NCBI GenBank assembly: GCA_009928265.1
Contig: RFPR01000038.1
Span: 1-16,380, forward strand
Origin: Pseudomonadota bacterium
Lineage (GTDB): Bacteria; Verrucomicrobiota; Verrucomicrobiia; Chthoniobacterales; UBA6821
Reading direction: 5' to 3'
DNA length: 16,380 nt
The notes under the pieces are model-generated. The model was given only the letters and a program-made list of their open reading frames with translations, searched no databases and was not told the DNA's origin. Below are positions 13,794-16,380 of this stretch, one piece after another (position 1 is the first letter of the stretch; the number at the start of each line of letters is the position of its first letter). The translations under genes were made by a program, and so were the position numbers.

Positions 13794-15370
13794 TGATGAA
13801 GCTGACCGCTTCGGCCGCTTGCTTGGTGCTCTTGCTGACCGGGTGCGCTGAGACTCGGATCAGGGCGGACCTGACGCTGATTAACGGGGCCGAGCCCGAG
13901 ACGCTGGATCCCGCCCTCATCACGGGACAGCCCGAAGGCAGGATCGTGAACGCCCTTTTCGAGGGGCTTCTTCGCTTTGATCGATTTGGTCGGAGTGGTC
14001 CAGGGGTCGCCTCCTCATGGGAGATTTCCCCAGATGGCCTGATCTACACCTTCCATCTCCGTGGAGACGCACGCTGGAGCGATGGAAAGCCGGTGACGGC
14101 GGGAGACTTCCTCACCTCATGGCAGCGCACCCTCGAGCCCGAGACGGCTGCTGCCTACAGCTATCAGCTTTTCCCCGTGATCGGGGCCGAGGAGTTCGCC
14201 AACGGGAAGACCAAGGATTTCTCCACCGTCGGCGTCAAAGCCCCCAATGATAGCACCCTCGTTGTTCATCTGGCGCATGCCACTCCTTACTTCCTCGATC
14301 TCTGCGCCCTGCCTCCTCTCTATCCGGTGAGGACTGACCTCATTGCCGCTTACGGGGACGACTGGGTGAAGCCGGGAAAGTTTGTGGGCAACGGTGCTTA
14401 CCTCTTGGAGTCTTGGCGCATCAACGACTCGATTTGTTTATCAAAAAACCCCTCCTTCTGGGATCGTGCCAATGTCCGCTTGGAGACGGTCGATGTCCTG
14501 CCGATCAGCAAGGCGAATGTCGCCTACAACTTCTACGCAGCCGGACAGGCTGATCTCATTATGGACAAGGGTCTCGCACCTCCCTCGCTCCTAGATGCGC
14601 TGAAGCAGAGGCCCGATTTTCATGCCGCTCCCTTCCTCGGTTCCTACTTCCTGCGGTTCAACTGTTCCAAGCCCCCGTTCTCCGATCCCCGTGTCCGCAA
14701 AGCCTTCTCGATGGCACTCGACCGAAAGCGGATCACCGACAAGATCACGCGGGCAGGGGAGCAGGACGCCCTGAGCTTCGTTCCGCCCGGACTCCCGGGG
14801 TATCAACCGCCGGAGGGACTTCCCGAGAATGCTGCGGAAGCACGCCGTTTGCTTTCCGAGGCGGGTTATCCGGGGGGCAAGGGATTTCCCCTGACGAGCT
14901 ATCTCTACAGCGAGGGAGAACTCAACGAGGGGGTGGCCGTCGAACTCCAGTCGATGTGGAGCGAGGTGCTGGGCGTGCATATCCAACTCGCCCGTCAGGA
15001 ATGGAAGGTTTACCTCAACTCGCTCGGCTCCCTCGACTTCGGGATCGCCCGCTCCAGTTGGGTGGGGGATTACCCTGATCCCAACACCTTCCTCGATCTA
15101 TTCCTCTCCGGCGGCGGGAACAACCGCACGGGCTGGGCCGATCCGGCCTATGACCGAATGATCGCTACAGCGGCAGGCGAGGGAAATTCAGCTTCACGAC
15201 TCGCCCTCCTCCGTTCGGCCGAGCATTACCTAGTAAGGGATCAGGCGCCGATCGCCCCGCTCTTCTTCTATGTCGGGATCCAACTTTACGACGGTCAGAA
15301 ATTCGGAGGCATTGAGGCGAATGTCCTCGACGAACATCCGATTCGGGAGATCTTCCGAAAGAATCCATGA
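13790..15370 (+). CDS. Oligopeptide ABC transporter substrate-binding lipoprotein (OppA-like)
   Basis: A 526-residue SBP_bac_5 family protein. The lipoprotein signal ends in lipobox LTGC (C19 from the first ATG). Family landmarks include GAEPETLDPALITGQPEG, the repeat-like NALFEGLLRFD, VASSWEISPDGLIYTFHLR, DARWSDGKPVTAGDFLTSWQR, and later SDPRVRKAFSMALDR and WVGDYPDPNTFLDLF. These match OppA/MppA-type peptide receptors that deliver ligand to an Opp/Dpp permease. No permease or ATPase gene is present in the window, so it is an orphan receptor here and must pair with a permease elsewhere. Three ATG codons in a row (13790, 13793, 13796) could serve as start; the first overlaps the ldhA stop. It also overlaps the following SDR gene by 4 bp. 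Ligand unknown; murein peptides are one possibility given the neighbouring glycosidases. Confidence 0.93.
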   Translation: MMMKLTASAACLVLLLTGCAETRIRADLTLINGAEPETLDPALITGQPEGRIVNALFEGLLRFDRFGRSGPGVASSWEISPDGLIYTFHLRGDARWSDGKPVTAGDFLTSWQRTLEPETAAAYSYQLFPVIGAEEFANGKTKDFSTVGVKAPNDSTLVVHLAHATPYFLDLCALPPLYPVRTDLIAAYGDDWVKPGKFVGNGAYLLESWRINDSICLSKNPSFWDRANVRLETVDVLPISKANVAYNFYAAGQADLIMDKGLAPPSLLDALKQRPDFHAAPFLGSYFLRFNCSKPPFSDPRVRKAFSMALDRKRITDKITRAGEQDALSFVPPGLPGYQPPEGLPENAAEARRLLSEAGYPGGKGFPLTSYLYSEGELNEGVAVELQSMWSEVLGVHIQLARQEWKVYLNSLGSLDFGIARSSWVGDYPDPNTFLDLFLSGGGNNRTGWADPAYDRMIATAAGEGNSASRLALLRSAEHYLVRDQAPIAPLFFYVGIQLYDGQKFGGIEANVLDEHPIREIFRKNP

Positions 15371-16200
15371 CACGACTCTTTTCCATCCAAGGATGCACCG
15401 CGCTGGTGACTGGAGCCACCGCTGGACTCGGTGCCGAGTTTGCTCGCCAACTTGCCCCTAGAGCCCGGCAACTCATCCTTGTCGGTCGCCGCAAGGAACG
15501 CCTGAGCTCCCTGGCGGAATCGCTCAAAAAGGATTTCCCAAAACTCTCCATCGAATCGATTCCCGCGGATCTTTCCCTCCTGGAGGAGCGTGAGCGTCTC
15601 GCCTCCCACATCGTCCGCTCAGAGATTCCTCTCAACCTACTTATCAACAACGCCGGATTGGGGGATCTCGGCCCCTTCGACACTGCGGACTGGAAGCTTC
15701 TGGAGCCGATGCTCTCGGTGAATGTCACAGCACTCACGCACCTGACACACCTCCTTCTCCCGATGCTCCAGGCGCACACTCCCTCGGCTATTCTCAATGT
15801 CAGTTCCATCGCCGGCTTCTTTCCCCTGCCCGAGATGGCCGTCTATGCGGCGACCAAGTCCTATGTGACGAGCTTTAGCGAGGCGCTCCGTATGGAGCTT
15901 GCCCCGCACGGAGTATCCGTGACGGCTCTCTGCCCCGGGCCTGTGCCGACCGAGTTTTTTGAGGTGGCCAGTCGTGAGGGAAAGCCCATCCGGGCGATGG
16001 ACCGCTCTCATCCGGCCTTTGCAGCGACTCCCGAGTTGGTCGTGCGTGAGGCCCTTGCCGGACTAGAGCGTAACCGTCCCGGAGTGATTCCGAATGCTCT
16101 GCTAGCGTTCGTCGTTCGTGCCGTGCGTCTGCTGCCCTTTCCCGCGATTCGGGAGGCGATCCGTCTGGGAGCCGGGCCCAAGAAGCCGGCAAAGGACTGA
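15367..16200 (+). CDS. Short-chain dehydrogenase/reductase (SDR family)
   Basis: A 277-residue classical SDR. The cofactor motif is TGATAGLG (15-22), NNAG is at 94-97, and the catalytic set is S147 in NVSSIAG with Y160 and K164 in YAATKSY. RRKERL after strand two (41-46) suggests NADP(H) preference. The C-terminal region RPGVIPNALLAFVVRAVRLLP resembles the hydrophobic tail of SDRs acting on lipid-like substrates, for example DltE/YqjQ-type or 3-oxoacyl reductases, but the substrate cannot be named. The ATG at 15367 overlaps the OppA-like stop by 4 bp (ATGA), so it is the last gene of the coupled chain starting at 10470. It is a cytoplasmic or membrane-associated oxidoreductase. Confidence 0.92.
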   Translation: MTRLFSIQGCTALVTGATAGLGAEFARQLAPRARQLILVGRRKERLSSLAESLKKDFPKLSIESIPADLSLLEERERLASHIVRSEIPLNLLINNAGLGDLGPFDTADWKLLEPMLSVNVTALTHLTHLLLPMLQAHTPSAILNVSSIAGFFPLPEMAVYAATKSYVTSFSEALRMELAPHGVSVTALCPGPVPTEFFEVASREGKPIRAMDRSHPAFAATPELVVREALAGLERNRPGVIPNALLAFVVRAVRLLPFPAIREAIRLGAGPKKPAKD

Positions 16201-16380
16201 TCTCTTTTGCTACTCCGAGTACGGCGAGGCCCATGCGGGAATCGCCGCACCATAGGCAGGCGTGGAACCGGATTTGGAACCATTGACGGGACTCGGGAAG
16301 TTGGACCACATGAGAGTTAGTCTTTGAGGGTTGTTTTGGTTTCTAGTGGGTTGTTGTTGGGTTGTCCATCTCCGGCGTAG
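16201..16380 (-). other. Right-edge tail with possible ends of a converging gene
   Basis: Two minus-strand frames deserve mention. One runs in from beyond the window and stops at 16317-16319, ending GDGQPNNNPLETKTTLKD. The other stops at 16210-16212 and contains a 33-residue frame from an ATG at 16311 (MWSNFPSPVNGSKSGS...) with coding-like third positions. Either could be the C-terminus of a converging gene or a small coupled frame. Too little sequence is visible to decide. No terminator hairpin is evident after the SDR stop. Confidence 0.25.

Noticed and set aside
1..16380. tRNA, rRNA, CRISPR, insertion sequences or phage genes
   Set aside because: Reading both strands by eye showed no cloverleaf with conserved arms, no regularly spaced repeats and no transposase or integrase motifs; weak cases could still be missed without a search.

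Overview
The window looks like chromosomal DNA from a Gram-negative, fairly GC-rich bacterium, most likely a member of the Verrucomicrobiota. The clues are a three-subunit succinate dehydrogenase with a single di-haem b558-type anchor (order C-A-B), many lipobox lipoproteins, weak or absent Shine-Dalgarno sequences, and an ECF sigma factor followed by a small membrane protein of a kind I associate with that phylum. The phylum call is by impression, not a search. I saw no rRNA, tRNA, CRISPR array, transposase or phage gene.

Left end (1-1887, minus strand): an ECF sigma factor, a single-pass membrane protein in the anti-sigma position, and the first 287 codons of an HtrA/DegP-like protein with a PDZ domain. 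The protease fold is recognisable, but all three catalytic positions appear to be substituted (His to Asp, Asp to Gly, Ser to Pro). This looks like an envelope-sensing operon that contains a pseudoprotease.

1888-5457: divergent from the sigma gene is the sdhCAB operon. A good -35/-10 pair lies so close to the sdhC ATG that its mRNA may be leaderless. SdhC ends in a CXXCH motif, predicted to lie on the periplasmic side.

5458-7185: a stretch of small envelope and stress-type genes. It holds an entericidin-like lipoprotein (minus), a Thr-rich lipoprotein that begins with the same residues (plus), an lmo0937/DUF5670-type membrane peptide, a 27-residue membrane peptide and a Blc-type lipocalin. 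A cluster of CTAAGCG/CGCTTAG half-sites lies between the two divergent lipoprotein genes.

7186-9083: a secreted protein built of about three 40-residue repeats, an AlkD-type DNA glycosylase just downstream, and a convergent nitroreductase.

9103-16200: two family-1 glycoside hydrolases, both predicted lipoproteins, lie on opposite strands on either side of a secreted protein of unknown function. The plus-strand genes (unknown, GH1, ldhA, peptide-binding lipoprotein, short-chain dehydrogenase) run as one tight chain with three 4-bp ATGA stop/start overlaps, which suggests a single coupled operon linking envelope glycan or peptide scavenging to fermentative redox metabolism. The last 180 bp may hold the end of a converging gene that continues outside the window.
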